From the NCBI RefSeq assembly GCF_041890415.1, contig NZ_CP169056.1, positions 1,302,001 through 1,366,000 of the forward strand: a stretch of 64,000 nt of DNA, given 5' to 3'. The position numbers and the translations under genes were made by a program. Of this stretch, positions 1 through 8,348 are shown piece by piece; within the stretch, counting starts at the first letter, position 1, and the number at the start of each line of letters is the position of its first letter. This DNA is from Pseudoxanthomonas koreensis_A. GTDB taxonomy: Bacteria; Pseudomonadota; Gammaproteobacteria; Xanthomonadales; Xanthomonadaceae. The notes beneath the pieces were generated by a model. The model was given only the letters and a program-made list of their open reading frames with translations, was not told the origin of the DNA and made no database searches.

Positions 1-1
1 T

Positions 2-730
2 GCCCGCGGAGCGCATCCCGACGCGGCGGTGGATGGCGTGCGCGCGGTGCTGCGGATCCTGATCGTGTTCGCGCTGGTGACCCCGTTCTGGTCGCTGTTC
101 GACCAGAAGGCATCGACCTGGATCATCCAGGGCCGGGAGATGGTGATCCCGCATGCGCAGGCCTGGTGGCCGAGCTGGCTGGTGCAGGATGCCGCGCAGA
201 TGCAGGCCCTCAACCCGCTGCTGGTGATGCTGCTGATCCCGTTCAACAACCTGGTGCTGTACCCGCTGTTGCGGCGCGCAGGCTTCCAGGTCACCGCGTT
301 GCGGCGGATGGGCTGGGGCATCGCCATCTCCGGCGTGTCGTGGATCGTGGCCGGCATGCTGCAACTGTGGCTGGACGGCGGTGCGCAGGTGTCGCTGGCC
401 TGGCAGGCACTGCCGTACCTGCTGCTGACCTTCGGCGAGGTGCTGGTCTCGGCCACCGCGCTGGAGTTCGCTTACAGCCAGGCGCCGCACGCAATGAAGG
501 GCGTGATCATGGCGTTCTGGTACCTGACCAGCACCTTCGGCAGCCTGTGGGTGCTGCTGACCAACTTCGGCGTGCGCAACGAGGCGGTGCTGGGCCGGAT
601 CGCCGGCACCGGGCTGAGCGAAAACGCATTCCTGATGTTCTTCTTCGCCGGTTTCGCATTCGTGGCTGCGCTGGCCTTTGCCGCCTACGCCCGCCGCTAC
701 CCGGTGCAGGACAACTACCGTCCCGCCTGA
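2..730 (+). CDS. POT-family peptide transporter, C-terminal part (5' cut by window)
   Basis: The frame is open from the first bases of the window, so the N-terminal half lies outside; about 242 residues are visible. They are strongly hydrophobic, with several membrane helices. The stretch FGEVLVSATALEFAYSQAP is typical of a late helix of proton-dependent oligopeptide (POT/PTR2) transporters, which take up di- and tripeptides across the inner membrane with protons. An earlier segment, FALVTPFWSLFDQKAS, also fits POT proteins. The next gene, a rhomboid protease, starts 8 bases downstream on the same strand, so the two may be co-transcribed. Substrate cannot be judged from this part. Confidence 0.8.
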   Translation, partial: ARGAHPDAAVDGVRAVLRILIVFALVTPFWSLFDQKASTWIIQGREMVIPHAQAWWPSWLVQDAAQMQALNPLLVMLLIPFNNLVLYPLLRRAGFQVTALRRMGWGIAISGVSWIVAGMLQLWLDGGAQVSLAWQALPYLLLTFGEVLVSATALEFAYSQAPHAMKGVIMAFWYLTSTFGSLWVLLTNFGVRNEAVLGRIAGTGLSENAFLMFFFAGFAFVAALAFAAYARRYPVQDNYRPA

Positions 731-738
731 GGCCCTGC

Positions 739-1356
739 ATGTCGCCGTTCGTTACCATCATCCTGATTGCCGCCACCGCGCTGGTGTCCTGGCTCGCCTT
801 CAACAACCGCCGCCTGGCGGACAGGCTGATCCTGTGGCCGCCGGCGGTGGCCAAGCGCCATGAATACTGGCGGCTGGTGAGCTACGGCTTCCTGCATGCG
901 GACCTGCCGCACCTGCTGTTCAACATGGTCACCCTGTTCTTCTTCGGCCGGCTGATCGAACAGGTGATGCTGCAACTGACCGGCAGCATGCTGACTTATC
1001 CCTTGTTCTACCTTGGCGCGCTGCTGGTCTCGATCCTGCCCAGCTACCTGAAGAACCAGGACAACCCCAACTACTTCAGCCTGGGCGCGTCCGGCGCGGT
1101 CTCCGCGGTGCTGTTCGCCTTCATTCTGATCTCGCCGTGGTCGCTGATCTTCGTGTTCTTCATCCCGGCCCCGGCGATCATCTACGCCGTGTTCTATGTC
1201 GGCTACAGCCTGTGGATGGACCACAAGGGTGGCGACCGGATCAACCACAGCGCACACCTGCCCGGGGCGGCGTTCGGGGTGATCTTCATGCTGGCGATGG
1301 AGCCGCGCCTGGGCCAGGTGTTCCTCGCCGAGCTGCTGAATCCGCGCCTGGGCTGA
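739..1356 (+). CDS. Rhomboid-family intramembrane serine protease
   Basis: This 205-residue membrane protein has the rhomboid signatures: a GASGAVSA motif near residue 118 carrying the catalytic serine, and HSAHLPGAAFG near residue 174 carrying the catalytic histidine. HLLFNMVTLFFFG near residue 58 matches the HxxxN region of the family. About six hydrophobic segments are present, a usual bacterial number. Rhomboids cleave substrates within the lipid bilayer; the substrate here is unknown. The ATG at 739 is chosen because it starts directly before the first membrane helix and follows the transporter stop by 8 bases. Confidence 0.9.
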   Translation: MSPFVTIILIAATALVSWLAFNNRRLADRLILWPPAVAKRHEYWRLVSYGFLHADLPHLLFNMVTLFFFGRLIEQVMLQLTGSMLTYPLFYLGALLVSILPSYLKNQDNPNYFSLGASGAVSAVLFAFILISPWSLIFVFFIPAPAIIYAVFYVGYSLWMDHKGGDRINHSAHLPGAAFGVIFMLAMEPRLGQVFLAELLNPRLG

Positions 1357-1425
1357 CGCGCACGCTCACCGCGCCTGCATGCGACCCATGCCAGCCTCCG
1401 GGGTACCCCCAAGACGGAGGCGAGC

Positions 1426-2271
1426 ATGGCAACCCGCAACGCACCACGCACCAGGACGTCCAAAGCCCGCACGAATACCAAGGCGGCGCCCACCAAGGCG
1501 CCCGTGAAGGCTCCTGCGAAGAAGGCTCCGACCCGGAAGGCGCCTGCGAAGAAGGCGCCGGCGAAGAAGGCACCAGGCAAGTCCGATACGCCACGCGCCG
1601 CGACGGCCCGGGCCGTCAAGACCGCCACCAGGAAGGCCGCCACCAAGCGGGTGGCCACGAAGAAGGCCGCCACGAAGAAGACCGCCACGAAGAAGACCGC
1701 CACGAAGAAGACCGCCACGAAGAAGGCCGCCACGAAGAAGGCCGCCACGAAGAAGGCCGCCACGAAGAAGGCCGCCACCAGTGCGCGGACAGGCGTGTCG
1801 AAGCGCGCGGCAAGCGCGGCCAAGGTGGTCTCGAAAAAGCCTGTCGCCAGGAAGGTGGCGGCAAAAAAGGCGGTATCGAAGAAGGCCGCACCGAAGAAGG
1901 CCGCACCGAAGAAAACCGTAGCCAAGAAGGCTGCACCCCGGAAGGCGGTGGCCAGCAACGCCGCGCCGAAGAAGGCTGCCACCAGCAAGGCGCCCGCCAG
2001 GAAGGCTGCAAGCAAGCGCGCGGCGGTGCGCAAGCAGGCGCTGAAGACCACCCAGGCCCTGCTGCAGGCACACCAGGAGCAGGCGCGCCAGACGCCGGCG
2101 TGGCGGCTGCTGGACGAGCACGCCCATCAGCCCGCGATCGACGGCCATGTTTCGCCGGAAGCCGAGGCCAAGGCGCTGGAGCTGCATGCGGGAGAAAGCC
2201 GGATGCGCGCCATCCAGGGCAGTGCCAGTACCCATGACCGTCGCAACCAGCGCAAGCGCGACCGACGCTGA
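1426..2271 (+). CDS. Lysine/alanine-rich histone H1-like repeat protein
   Basis: This 281-residue, extremely basic protein is built from Lys-Ala-Ala/Thr repeats (AATKK, APKKA, APAKK), resembling eukaryotic histone H1 tails and bacterial H1-like proteins such as AlgP and HctB. Residues 1 to about 210 are low-complexity and should be disordered and DNA-binding. Residues from about 212 lose the repeat and look foldable (QALLQAHQEQARQTPAWRLL), ending in a basic tail. A clear ribosome binding site (GGAGG) lies before the ATG. Probable role: nucleoid or chromatin-like DNA binding. The repeat number is likely to vary between strains because the DNA itself repeats in 15-base units. Confidence 0.85.
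   Translation: MATRNAPRTRTSKARTNTKAAPTKAPVKAPAKKAPTRKAPAKKAPAKKAPGKSDTPRAATARAVKTATRKAATKRVATKKAATKKTATKKTATKKTATKKAATKKAATKKAATKKAATSARTGVSKRAASAAKVVSKKPVARKVAAKKAVSKKAAPKKAAPKKTVAKKAAPRKAVASNAAPKKAATSKAPARKAASKRAAVRKQALKTTQALLQAHQEQARQTPAWRLLDEHAHQPAIDGHVSPEAEAKALELHAGESRMRAIQGSASTHDRRNQRKRDRR
1657..1776 (+). repeat. 15-bp tandem repeat, 8 copies, inside histone-like gene
   Basis: Eight copies of a 15-base unit beginning ACGAAGAAG occur at exact 15-base spacing (1657, 1672, 1687, 1702, 1717, 1732, 1747, 1762). They differ mainly in whether the next codon is GCC or ACC. Each encodes one Thr-Lys-Lys-Ala/Thr-Ala unit. The near identity at DNA level suggests recent expansion by slippage or unequal recombination. 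Unit changes keep the reading frame. Confidence 0.95.
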
Positions 2272-2358
2272 TGGACGAGTGCCTGTGATGATTGGTGCCG
2301 CGTAGCCAGCCGGGCGGCCGGGTCGCTGGCCACTCACCAGCAGGCGAGGCGGGTGGAG

Positions 2359-2380
2359 CGGGGCGCAGGTCCGCGCCCCG
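2359..2380. other. GC hairpin between convergent genes
   Basis: The arms CGGGGCGC (2359-2366) and GCGCCCCG (2373-2380) form a perfect 8-bp stem with a 6-base loop between the histone-like gene and the convergent small gene. No T-run follows on either strand, so intrinsic terminator activity is uncertain. It is followed by three direct copies of TCAGG. Confidence 0.4.
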
Positions 2381-2390
2381 TCAGGTCAGG

Positions 2391-2549
2391 TCAGGCAGCG
2401 ACCGCGTAGGTTTCCATCAGGCGGTCATAGACCTCGCGGGTCAGCTGCTGGAATTCCCAGCTGTCGGTGCGGCCGTTCATGACCAGCTGGTAAAGGCCTT
2501 CAAGCAGGGTGGCGTCGTTGATGGAATCGCTGGGCTGGGAAGCATTCAT
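2391..2549 (-). CDS. Small conserved-looking acidic protein, function unknown
   Basis: This is a 52-residue protein (MNASQPSDSINDATLLEGLY at the start). I do not recognise a named family. Most of it should be helical, with no signal peptide or membrane helix. The ATG at 2549 is preferred over an upstream start because a good ribosome binding site (GGAG, six bases before the ATG) precedes it. The upstream region (2550-2729) is shared with the divergent GNAT-like gene and probably holds both promoters. Codon use matches neighbouring genes, supporting a real gene. Confidence 0.6.
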   Translation of the reverse strand: MNASQPSDSINDATLLEGLYQLVMNGRTDSWEFQQLTREVYDRLMETYAVAA

Positions 2550-2729
2550 GCCTGGCTCCGTCGTTGTCGCTGGTTGCGTTACCGGCGAATGACGCAGAAC
2601 CCGTGCCAACCCCGCCAACGGCCCGCCAACCCGTCGCCTGCGTATGGGGATTCCTCACTGTCCACGCACGGCTGGCCGGCATAATGTGACGCAAATTGTC
2701 GCCAATCGCCGCGTTTCCCGGAGGCATTA

Positions 2730-3020
2730 ATGAACCCGTCCCCCCCGCCGCCGATCTCCCATGACGCCGCGCACCACCGTTTCCATCTCGAGCTGGATGG
2801 CCATCAGGCTGAGCTGCTGTATCGGCTGCAGGGCGGCGCCATGGTCATCGACCACACCGGAGTGCCGCCGGCCATCGGCGGCCGCGGGCTGGCGGGCCGG
2901 CTGGTACGTGAGGCCTTCGACCACGCCCGCGCGCAGGGCTGGGCAGTGGTGCCGGCGTGTGCGTATGCAGCCACCTGGGTGGCCCGGCATCCCGACTACG
3001 CCGGGCTGGTGGCCGGGTGA
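2730..3020 (+). CDS. GNAT-like N-acetyltransferase of the small YjdJ/COG2388 type
   Basis: At 96 residues this is a minimal acetyltransferase-fold protein. It has the short pattern H-x-F-x-L-E-L-x-G at residues 16-24, HTGVPPAIGGRGLAGRLV at about 42-59 (the acetyl-CoA binding loop typical of COG2388) and a C-terminal ARHPDY motif. Proteins of this type are stand-alone GNAT domains of uncertain substrate. The start is fixed by the strong ribosome binding site CCCGGAGG before the ATG. The next gene overlaps its stop codon, suggesting a two-gene operon. Confidence 0.8.
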   Translation: MNPSPPPPISHDAAHHRFHLELDGHQAELLYRLQGGAMVIDHTGVPPAIGGRGLAGRLVREAFDHARAQGWAVVPACAYAATWVARHPDYAGLVAG

Positions 3021-3859
3021 GTCGCATGCTCGGCACCAGGCTTGCGCTGCTGGCGGGGGGCACCATGGCGCTGCTGGCGGCTGGATGCGGACGGCAGCCA
3101 CCGCCGACCGCGGCCACCCCGGCAGTGGAACCCGCGCCGCCGGCAATCACAGTGGAAGCGCCACCGCCGCCACCGCCGTCGCTGGACGAGGTGATCGAGC
3201 ACGATCCGCGCTACGTGGTCGGCATCAGCTACCCCCAGGAAGCCGCGCAATGGCCTGGCCTGGCCAGGGTGTTGCACGACTACGCCGAGGCGGCCCGCGC
3301 CGAACTGGCCCAGGCGGTTGCCGGAGTGCAGGAGCCGCCGGCAGCGCCTTACGGGTTGTCGCTGGGCTTCCGCATCCTGGTGCAGACGCCGGAGGTGGTG
3401 GCGGTGGCCGCCGACGGCAGCCTGTACACCGGGGGAGCCCACGGCCAGCCGCTGCTGGAGCGCTTCGTCTGGCTGCCTGGCCACGACGCATTGCTGACCT
3501 CCGAACAACTGCTGGCGTCGCCGGATGGGTGGCAGGCGGTGGCCGACCATGTGGCCGAGCAACTGGCGACCGCCGCCCACACCCGCGCCGCCGACCCGTC
3601 GCTGGAGCCGGACGAGCGTCAGCGCCTGCTGCGCACCGCGCTGTCGAACATCGCTGCCGGAACCGAACCGCGGCCGGAGAATTTCGCCCGATTCGAGCCG
3701 GTGACGGCGGGCGAGGACGGCCGCATCACCGCGCTGCGGTTCGTGTTCCCGCCGTACCAGGTCGGCCCGTATGCCGCTGGCGTGCATGAGGCCGAGGTCC
3801 CGGCCGCGGTGCTGCTGCCCCATGTGGCTCCGGATTACCGGGGGCTGTTCGCGCCCTGA
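3017..3859 (+). CDS. DUF3298 (RsiV-like) domain lipoprotein
   Basis: About 280 residues. The N-terminus has a positively charged start, a hydrophobic stretch and a cysteine in LLAAGC, read as a lipoprotein signal. A proline-rich linker follows, then a periplasmic domain. YTGGAHG near residue 140 and FPPYQVGPYAAG near residue 245 are hallmarks of the DUF3298 domain found with DUF4163 in proteins such as RsiV and PdaC. The GTG at 3017 overlaps the preceding TGA, implying translational coupling; an ATG at 3026 is an equally possible start. Biochemical role unknown; the family includes cell-wall-associated and lysozyme-binding members. Confidence 0.8.
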   Translation: MSRMLGTRLALLAGGTMALLAAGCGRQPPPTAATPAVEPAPPAITVEAPPPPPPSLDEVIEHDPRYVVGISYPQEAAQWPGLARVLHDYAEAARAELAQAVAGVQEPPAAPYGLSLGFRILVQTPEVVAVAADGSLYTGGAHGQPLLERFVWLPGHDALLTSEQLLASPDGWQAVADHVAEQLATAAHTRAADPSLEPDERQRLLRTALSNIAAGTEPRPENFARFEPVTAGEDGRITALRFVFPPYQVGPYAAGVHEAEVPAAVLLPHVAPDYRGLFAP

Positions 3860-3984
3860 TCATGCCCACGCGCGCGAAACGCGGCCGTGCGACTGCGCGG
3901 CATGCGCGATCCCGGCAGTGCATCAACACCGCGCCCGCTGCCAGGGCCGGATGCGACATCGGCCCCGTCAATGACTTGCACGCC

Positions 3985-6168
3985 TCAGCGTGGCGCCTGG
4001 TCCAGGCCGCGCTTGGCCAGCAACGGTTCGATGGCCGGATCGTGGCCGGCGAAGTCACGGAACAGTTGCATCGCGTCCTTGCTGCCGCCGCGCGACAGCA
4101 GGGTCGCACGCAGGTGGTCGCCGTTCTCCCGGGTGAGGCCGCCGTGGTTGCGCATCCAGTCGCGGGTGTTGGCGTCCAGCACTTCGGACCAGATATAGGC
4201 GTAATAGCCGGCCGAATAGCCGCCCATGATGTGGCTGAAGTAGGGCGTGCGGTAGCGCGGCGGCACCGGTGCGTAGGCGATGGCATCGGCGGCCAGGGCA
4301 TCGGCCTCGAACTGCATCACCGCCTCGGCAGACGGCACCTGGTCGGGGCCGATCTGGTGCCAGCGCTGATCCAGCATCGCCGCGCCCAGGTACTCGGTGG
4401 TGGCAAAGCCCTGGTTGAACCTGGCCGCGGCCAGCACCTTGTCCAGCAGCGCCTGCGGCATCGACTCGCCCGTTTCGTGGTGCCTGGCGTAGTTGGCCAG
4501 CACCGACGGCCAGTCGGCCCACATCTCGTTGACCTGCGAGGGGAACTCGACGAAGTCGCGCGGCACGCTGGTGCCGCTGAAGTACGGATACTCCACGTCG
4601 GAGAACATGCCGTGCAGGGCGTGGCCGAACTCGTGGAACATCGTGGTCACCTCGTCCCAGGTCAGCAGGGTGGGGCCGCTGGCGGGCTTGGTGATGTTCT
4701 GGTGGTTGGCCACCACCGGCCTGGTGTCGCGCAACCCGGACTGGGACACGTAGGAATTCATCCACGCACCGCCACGCTTGGAAGCGCGTGCGTACGGGTC
4801 GAAGATGAAGATCGCCAGCTGGCTGCCGTCGGCGTCGAACACGTCGTAGGTCCAGGTATCCGGGTGGTACCTGGGCAGGTCGGTGCGTTCCTTGAAGGTG
4901 ATGCCGTACAGCTGGGTGGCCGCGAACAGCACGCCGTTCTCCAGCACGTTCTTCATTTCCAGGTACGGCATGAGCTGCGATTCGTCGAAATCGTAGGTGG
5001 CCTGGCGCACCTTCTCGGCGTAGTAGGCCCAGTCCCACGGCGCGAGCTCGAAGGTGGGCTCGCCCTTGGCGGCCTGTTCGGCGTCGATCATCTTCTGCAG
5101 TTCGGCGGCCTCGCGCCTGGCGTTGGCCACCGCCGCCGGCGCCAGCTTGCCGAGCATCTCGTTGACCGCCTGCGGGGTCTTGGCGGTGGCTTCCTCCAGC
5201 GAGAACGCGGCGTGGTTCGGGTAGCCCAGCAACGCGGCGCGCTCGGCACGCAGCTTCATCACCTGGGCCACGATGGCGGTGTTGTCGTACTCGTTGCCGC
5301 GGGCGCCGCGGCTGACCGATGCCTCGTGGATGCGCCGGCGCGCCTGGCGGTCCTCAAGATAGGCCAGGGGCGGCTGCCCGGTGGTGTTGAGCAGGGTCAC
5401 CACATACTTGCCGTCCAGGCCACGCTTGCCCGCCTCCTCGGCGGCAGCGGCGATTTGCGCGTCGGTCGAGCCGGCCAGCGCCTCGGCGCTGTCGAACACC
5501 ACCGCCGAGGCGTTCACCTCGTTGAGCACGTTCTGGTCGAACTGCGTCCCCAGCCTGGCCAGCTCGGCGTTCATGTCCTTCAGCCGCGCCTTGTCCGCAT
5601 CGGACAGGTTGGCGCCGGCACGGACGAAATCGGTGTAATAGCGTTCGACCAGGCGCACGCCTTCGGCATCCAGGCCCAGCCCGTTGCGCCCTTCATGCAG
5701 CGCCTTGATCCGCTCGAACAGCGCGCCGTCGAGCATGATCGCGTCGCGGTGGGCGGCGAACTTCGGCGAGTACTGGGCCTGCAACTGCTTGCGGGTGTCG
5801 TTGGTGTCGGTGCCCACCAGGTTGTAGAACACCGCGCGTGCGCGAGCCAGGGTGCGGCCGCTGTTCTCCATCGCGACGATGGTGTTGTCGAAGGTCGGCG
5901 CCTCGCTGCTGGAGGTAATCGCCTTGATCTGCTCCAACTGTTCGGCCATCCCGGCGTCAAATGCCGGCGCGAAGTGTTCGTCCGTGATCCGGTCGAACGG
6001 CGGGTACTGCAAGGGCAGCGCGCTTTCGGCGAAGAACGGATTGTCCTGGCTGGCCGCCGCAGCCTGGCTGGCGTCGGTGCCGGGCGCGGGCGCCTCGGTG
6101 CGGTTGCAGGCGGTCATGGTGATACCCAGGGCGGCGACGAGGGCCAGGGAGAGGGCGGTCTTCTGCAT
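3985..6168 (-). CDS. dcp: M3-family peptidyl-dipeptidase, lipoprotein (Dcp-like)
   Basis: This 727-residue zinc metallopeptidase carries the HEFGH motif at residues 512-516, with the second histidine followed by LHGMF as in M3 peptidases. The full length and the order of conserved blocks (LPRYHPDTW, FDPYARASKRGGAW, GYSAGYYAYIWSEV near the C-terminus) match Dcp/oligopeptidase A. Dcp removes C-terminal dipeptides. Unlike the E. coli enzyme it starts with a lipoprotein signal (cysteine in ITMTAC), so it should act in the periplasm, anchored to a membrane. It is separated from the upstream fpr gene by about 95 bases and probably has its own promoter. Confidence 0.92.
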   Translation of the reverse strand: MQKTALSLALVAALGITMTACNRTEAPAPGTDASQAAAASQDNPFFAESALPLQYPPFDRITDEHFAPAFDAGMAEQLEQIKAITSSSEAPTFDNTIVAMENSGRTLARARAVFYNLVGTDTNDTRKQLQAQYSPKFAAHRDAIMLDGALFERIKALHEGRNGLGLDAEGVRLVERYYTDFVRAGANLSDADKARLKDMNAELARLGTQFDQNVLNEVNASAVVFDSAEALAGSTDAQIAAAAEEAGKRGLDGKYVVTLLNTTGQPPLAYLEDRQARRRIHEASVSRGARGNEYDNTAIVAQVMKLRAERAALLGYPNHAAFSLEEATAKTPQAVNEMLGKLAPAAVANARREAAELQKMIDAEQAAKGEPTFELAPWDWAYYAEKVRQATYDFDESQLMPYLEMKNVLENGVLFAATQLYGITFKERTDLPRYHPDTWTYDVFDADGSQLAIFIFDPYARASKRGGAWMNSYVSQSGLRDTRPVVANHQNITKPASGPTLLTWDEVTTMFHEFGHALHGMFSDVEYPYFSGTSVPRDFVEFPSQVNEMWADWPSVLANYARHHETGESMPQALLDKVLAAARFNQGFATTEYLGAAMLDQRWHQIGPDQVPSAEAVMQFEADALAADAIAYAPVPPRYRTPYFSHIMGGYSAGYYAYIWSEVLDANTRDWMRNHGGLTRENGDHLRATLLSRGGSKDAMQLFRDFAGHDPAIEPLLAKRGLDQAPR

Positions 6169-6263
6169 TGAAACGGTTCCTGAAGAAACAAACCGTCACA
6201 GCCTACTCCACGGGGCGGTACCGGCGCCCGTGACCAACGGCACAGGCCGGCGTGCGCAGTGTT

Positions 6264-7046
6264 CTATTTTTCGACGAATGCCCGCTCGAACACGTACTGG
6301 CCGGCGCTGCCGATGCGCGGCGAGGCGGTGAAGCCGCGGCTGTCCAGCAGGGCGCGGAAATCGGCCAGCATCTGCGGGCTGCCGCAGACCATGGCGCGGT
6401 CGTGTGCGGGATCCAGCGGCGCCAGGCCCAGGGTCTGCATCATCGCGCCGCTGGCCATCAGCTCGGTGAGGCGGCCGCGGTTGGGGAAATCCTCGCGGCT
6501 GACCGCCGGGTAGTAGAGCAACTGGCGGCCGATGGTATCGCCCAGGAACTCGTGCTGCGGCAGTTCCTTGCCGATGTAGTCGCGATAGGCCAGGTCGGCT
6601 GCGTTGCGCACGCCATGGCACACGATCACGCGCTCGAAGCGCTCGTAGGTTTCCGGATCCTTGATCACCGACAGCCACGGCGCCAGCCCGGTGCCGGTGC
6701 CCAGCAGGTACAGGTTGCGGCCCGGATGCAGGTCGCTGATCAGCAGGGTGCCGGTTGGCTTGCGCCCCACCAGCAGGCTGTCGCCGGGGCGGATGTGCTG
6801 CAGGCGCGAGGTCAGCGGGCCGTGGGGCACCTTGATGCTGAAGAACTCGAGCTGCTCTTCCCAGTTGGCACTGGCGATGGAGTACGCCCGCAGGATGGGT
6901 TTGCCGGCCTCGGTGGGCAGGCCGATCATCACGAACTGGCCGTTGTCGAAGCGGAAACCGTCGTTGCGGGTGGTGGTGAAGCTGAAGTAGTCGTCGGTCC
7001 AGTGACGGACGTCGAGCACTGTCTCAGTGCCGTAGGCGGAAGACAT
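6264..7046 (-). CDS. fpr: Ferredoxin--NADP+ reductase
   Basis: This 260-residue flavoprotein has RAYSIAS (FAD-binding RxYS motif) near residue 54, GTGTGLAPWLS near residue 115 (NADP-ribose site) and VCGSPQMLADF followed by a C-terminal FVEK. These define bacterial subclass I ferredoxin-NADP reductases, which move electrons between NADPH and ferredoxin or flavodoxin in oxidative stress and Fe-S metabolism. The ATG at 7046 gives the usual MSSAYGTETV start. The bases before it read TTTCCTCC, which cannot act as a ribosome binding site, so a leaderless start or an upstream start (7082) is possible. The neighbours give no functional hint. Confidence 0.9.
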   Translation of the reverse strand: MSSAYGTETVLDVRHWTDDYFSFTTTRNDGFRFDNGQFVMIGLPTEAGKPILRAYSIASANWEEQLEFFSIKVPHGPLTSRLQHIRPGDSLLVGRKPTGTLLISDLHPGRNLYLLGTGTGLAPWLSVIKDPETYERFERVIVCHGVRNAADLAYRDYIGKELPQHEFLGDTIGRQLLYYPAVSREDFPNRGRLTELMASGAMMQTLGLAPLDPAHDRAMVCGSPQMLADFRALLDSRGFTASPRIGSAGQYVFERAFVEK

Positions 7047-7141
7047 CGGAGGAAAGGTCGTGGGGGGATGTTCGCAGGCCATTGTAGCCGACGCCCATCC
7101 CCCCGCCTTGCGCCAGGTCAATCCGCGCCGGGATCGGCCAC

Positions 7142-8323
7142 TCAGCCCTGCGGCGGTTGCAGCCGCAGCAGCTTGCCGTCGGCCTCGTCGGTGACCAGGT
7201 AGATGATGCCGTCGGCGGCCACCCGCACGTCGCGGATGCGCTCGCCAAAATCCTGCAGCAGCCGCTCCTCGCCGACCACCCGGTCGCCTTCAAGCTGCAG
7301 CCGGATCAGCTGGCGCTGCGCCAGTGCGCCCAGGAACAGGCTGTCGTTCCAGGGTGCGCCGGGGCGTCCGGTGTAGAAGGCCATGCCGGACAGCCCGGGC
7401 GAGACCTCGAACACGAAATGCGGTGGCTCGATACCCGGCTTCTCCTTGCCGGTGGCCTCCGGGATCGGCTGCCCGGAATAGTCGATGCCGTGGGTGACCA
7501 GCGGCCAGCCGTAGTTGGCGCCCGGCTGCGGAAGGTTGATCTCGTCGCCGCCGCGCGGGCCGTGCTCGCTTTCCCACAGCTTGCCGGTACGCGGATCGAT
7601 GGCCATGCCCTGCATGTTGCGGTGGCCGTAACTCCAGATCTCGGCGCGGGCATCGTCGCGGCCGACGAAGGGGTTGTCGGCCGGGATGCTGCCGTCCAGG
7701 TTCAGGCGCACCAGCTTGCCTTGCAGCTTGTCCAGCTCCTGCGCCATCGCACGCAGGGTGCGGTCGCCCTGGCTGATGAACACGTGGCCCTGGTCGTCGA
7801 AGGCCAGGCGCGAGCCGTAGTGGTTCTCGGTATTGACCTTGGGTTCCTGCCGGTAGATCACCTGCAGGTCCGCCAGCCCGTCCTCGCCCAGCGTGGCATG
7901 GGCCGCGGCGGTGCCGGACAGCCCGTTGTCGCCGGGCTCGGCGTAGGTGAGGTAGATGCGCCGGCTCTGGGCGAAGTCCGGCGCCAGGGCCACGTCGAGC
8001 AGCCCGCCCTGGCCGCGCGCCGCCACCGCCGGTACCCCCGCCAATGGGGCAGAGACGGTGCCGTCGGCGGCGACCTTGCGCAGCGCACCGCCGCGCTCGG
8101 TGACCAGGAAGCCGCCTTCGGCCAGCGGCAGCACCGCCCACGGATGGGACAGGCCGCGGGCCACCACCTCGAGCGTGGCTTCGCCCTTGACGCTGGCGAC
8201 CTGGCGCACCTGTTCGACCGGTGCCGGTTCGGGCGCCTGGGTGGTCTGGGCAGGCTGGCACGCCGCAAGGGCGGCTGCGAGGGCGAAGGCGAGGGTGGTG
8301 CGTGCGTGGATGGCCGGGCGCAT
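7142..8323 (-). CDS. PQQ-dependent sugar dehydrogenase, lipoprotein (YliI/Asd type)
   Basis: 393 residues with a lipoprotein signal (cysteine in LAAALAAC). The body is a six-bladed beta-propeller of the soluble glucose/aldose dehydrogenase family: LLDVALAPDF, YGHRNMQGMA, EHGPRGGDEIN and GANYGWP are the conserved blocks around the PQQ and calcium sites. E. coli YliI oxidises aldoses with PQQ and passes electrons to the respiratory chain. The start at 8323 places the signal peptide at the N-terminus. No PQQ biosynthesis genes are visible here. The ABC exporter gene ends 25 bases upstream, so the two may be read through. Confidence 0.87.
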   Translation of the reverse strand: MRPAIHARTTLAFALAAALAACQPAQTTQAPEPAPVEQVRQVASVKGEATLEVVARGLSHPWAVLPLAEGGFLVTERGGALRKVAADGTVSAPLAGVPAVAARGQGGLLDVALAPDFAQSRRIYLTYAEPGDNGLSGTAAAHATLGEDGLADLQVIYRQEPKVNTENHYGSRLAFDDQGHVFISQGDRTLRAMAQELDKLQGKLVRLNLDGSIPADNPFVGRDDARAEIWSYGHRNMQGMAIDPRTGKLWESEHGPRGGDEINLPQPGANYGWPLVTHGIDYSGQPIPEATGKEKPGIEPPHFVFEVSPGLSGMAFYTGRPGAPWNDSLFLGALAQRQLIRLQLEGDRVVGEERLLQDFGERIRDVRVAADGIIYLVTDEADGKLLRLQPPQG

Positions 8324-8348
8324 GGGGTTGGTCCTGCAGGGCGAAAGC

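Noticed and set aside
1657..1776. Possible CRISPR-like array
   Set aside because: The 15-base units are contiguous, have no spacers and encode the KATKK protein repeat.
3862..6171. 769-codon open frame on the plus strand
   Set aside because: It is fully antisense to the M3 peptidase gene and its translation is rich in His, Gln, Arg and Val without any domain; a by-product of GC-biased third positions.
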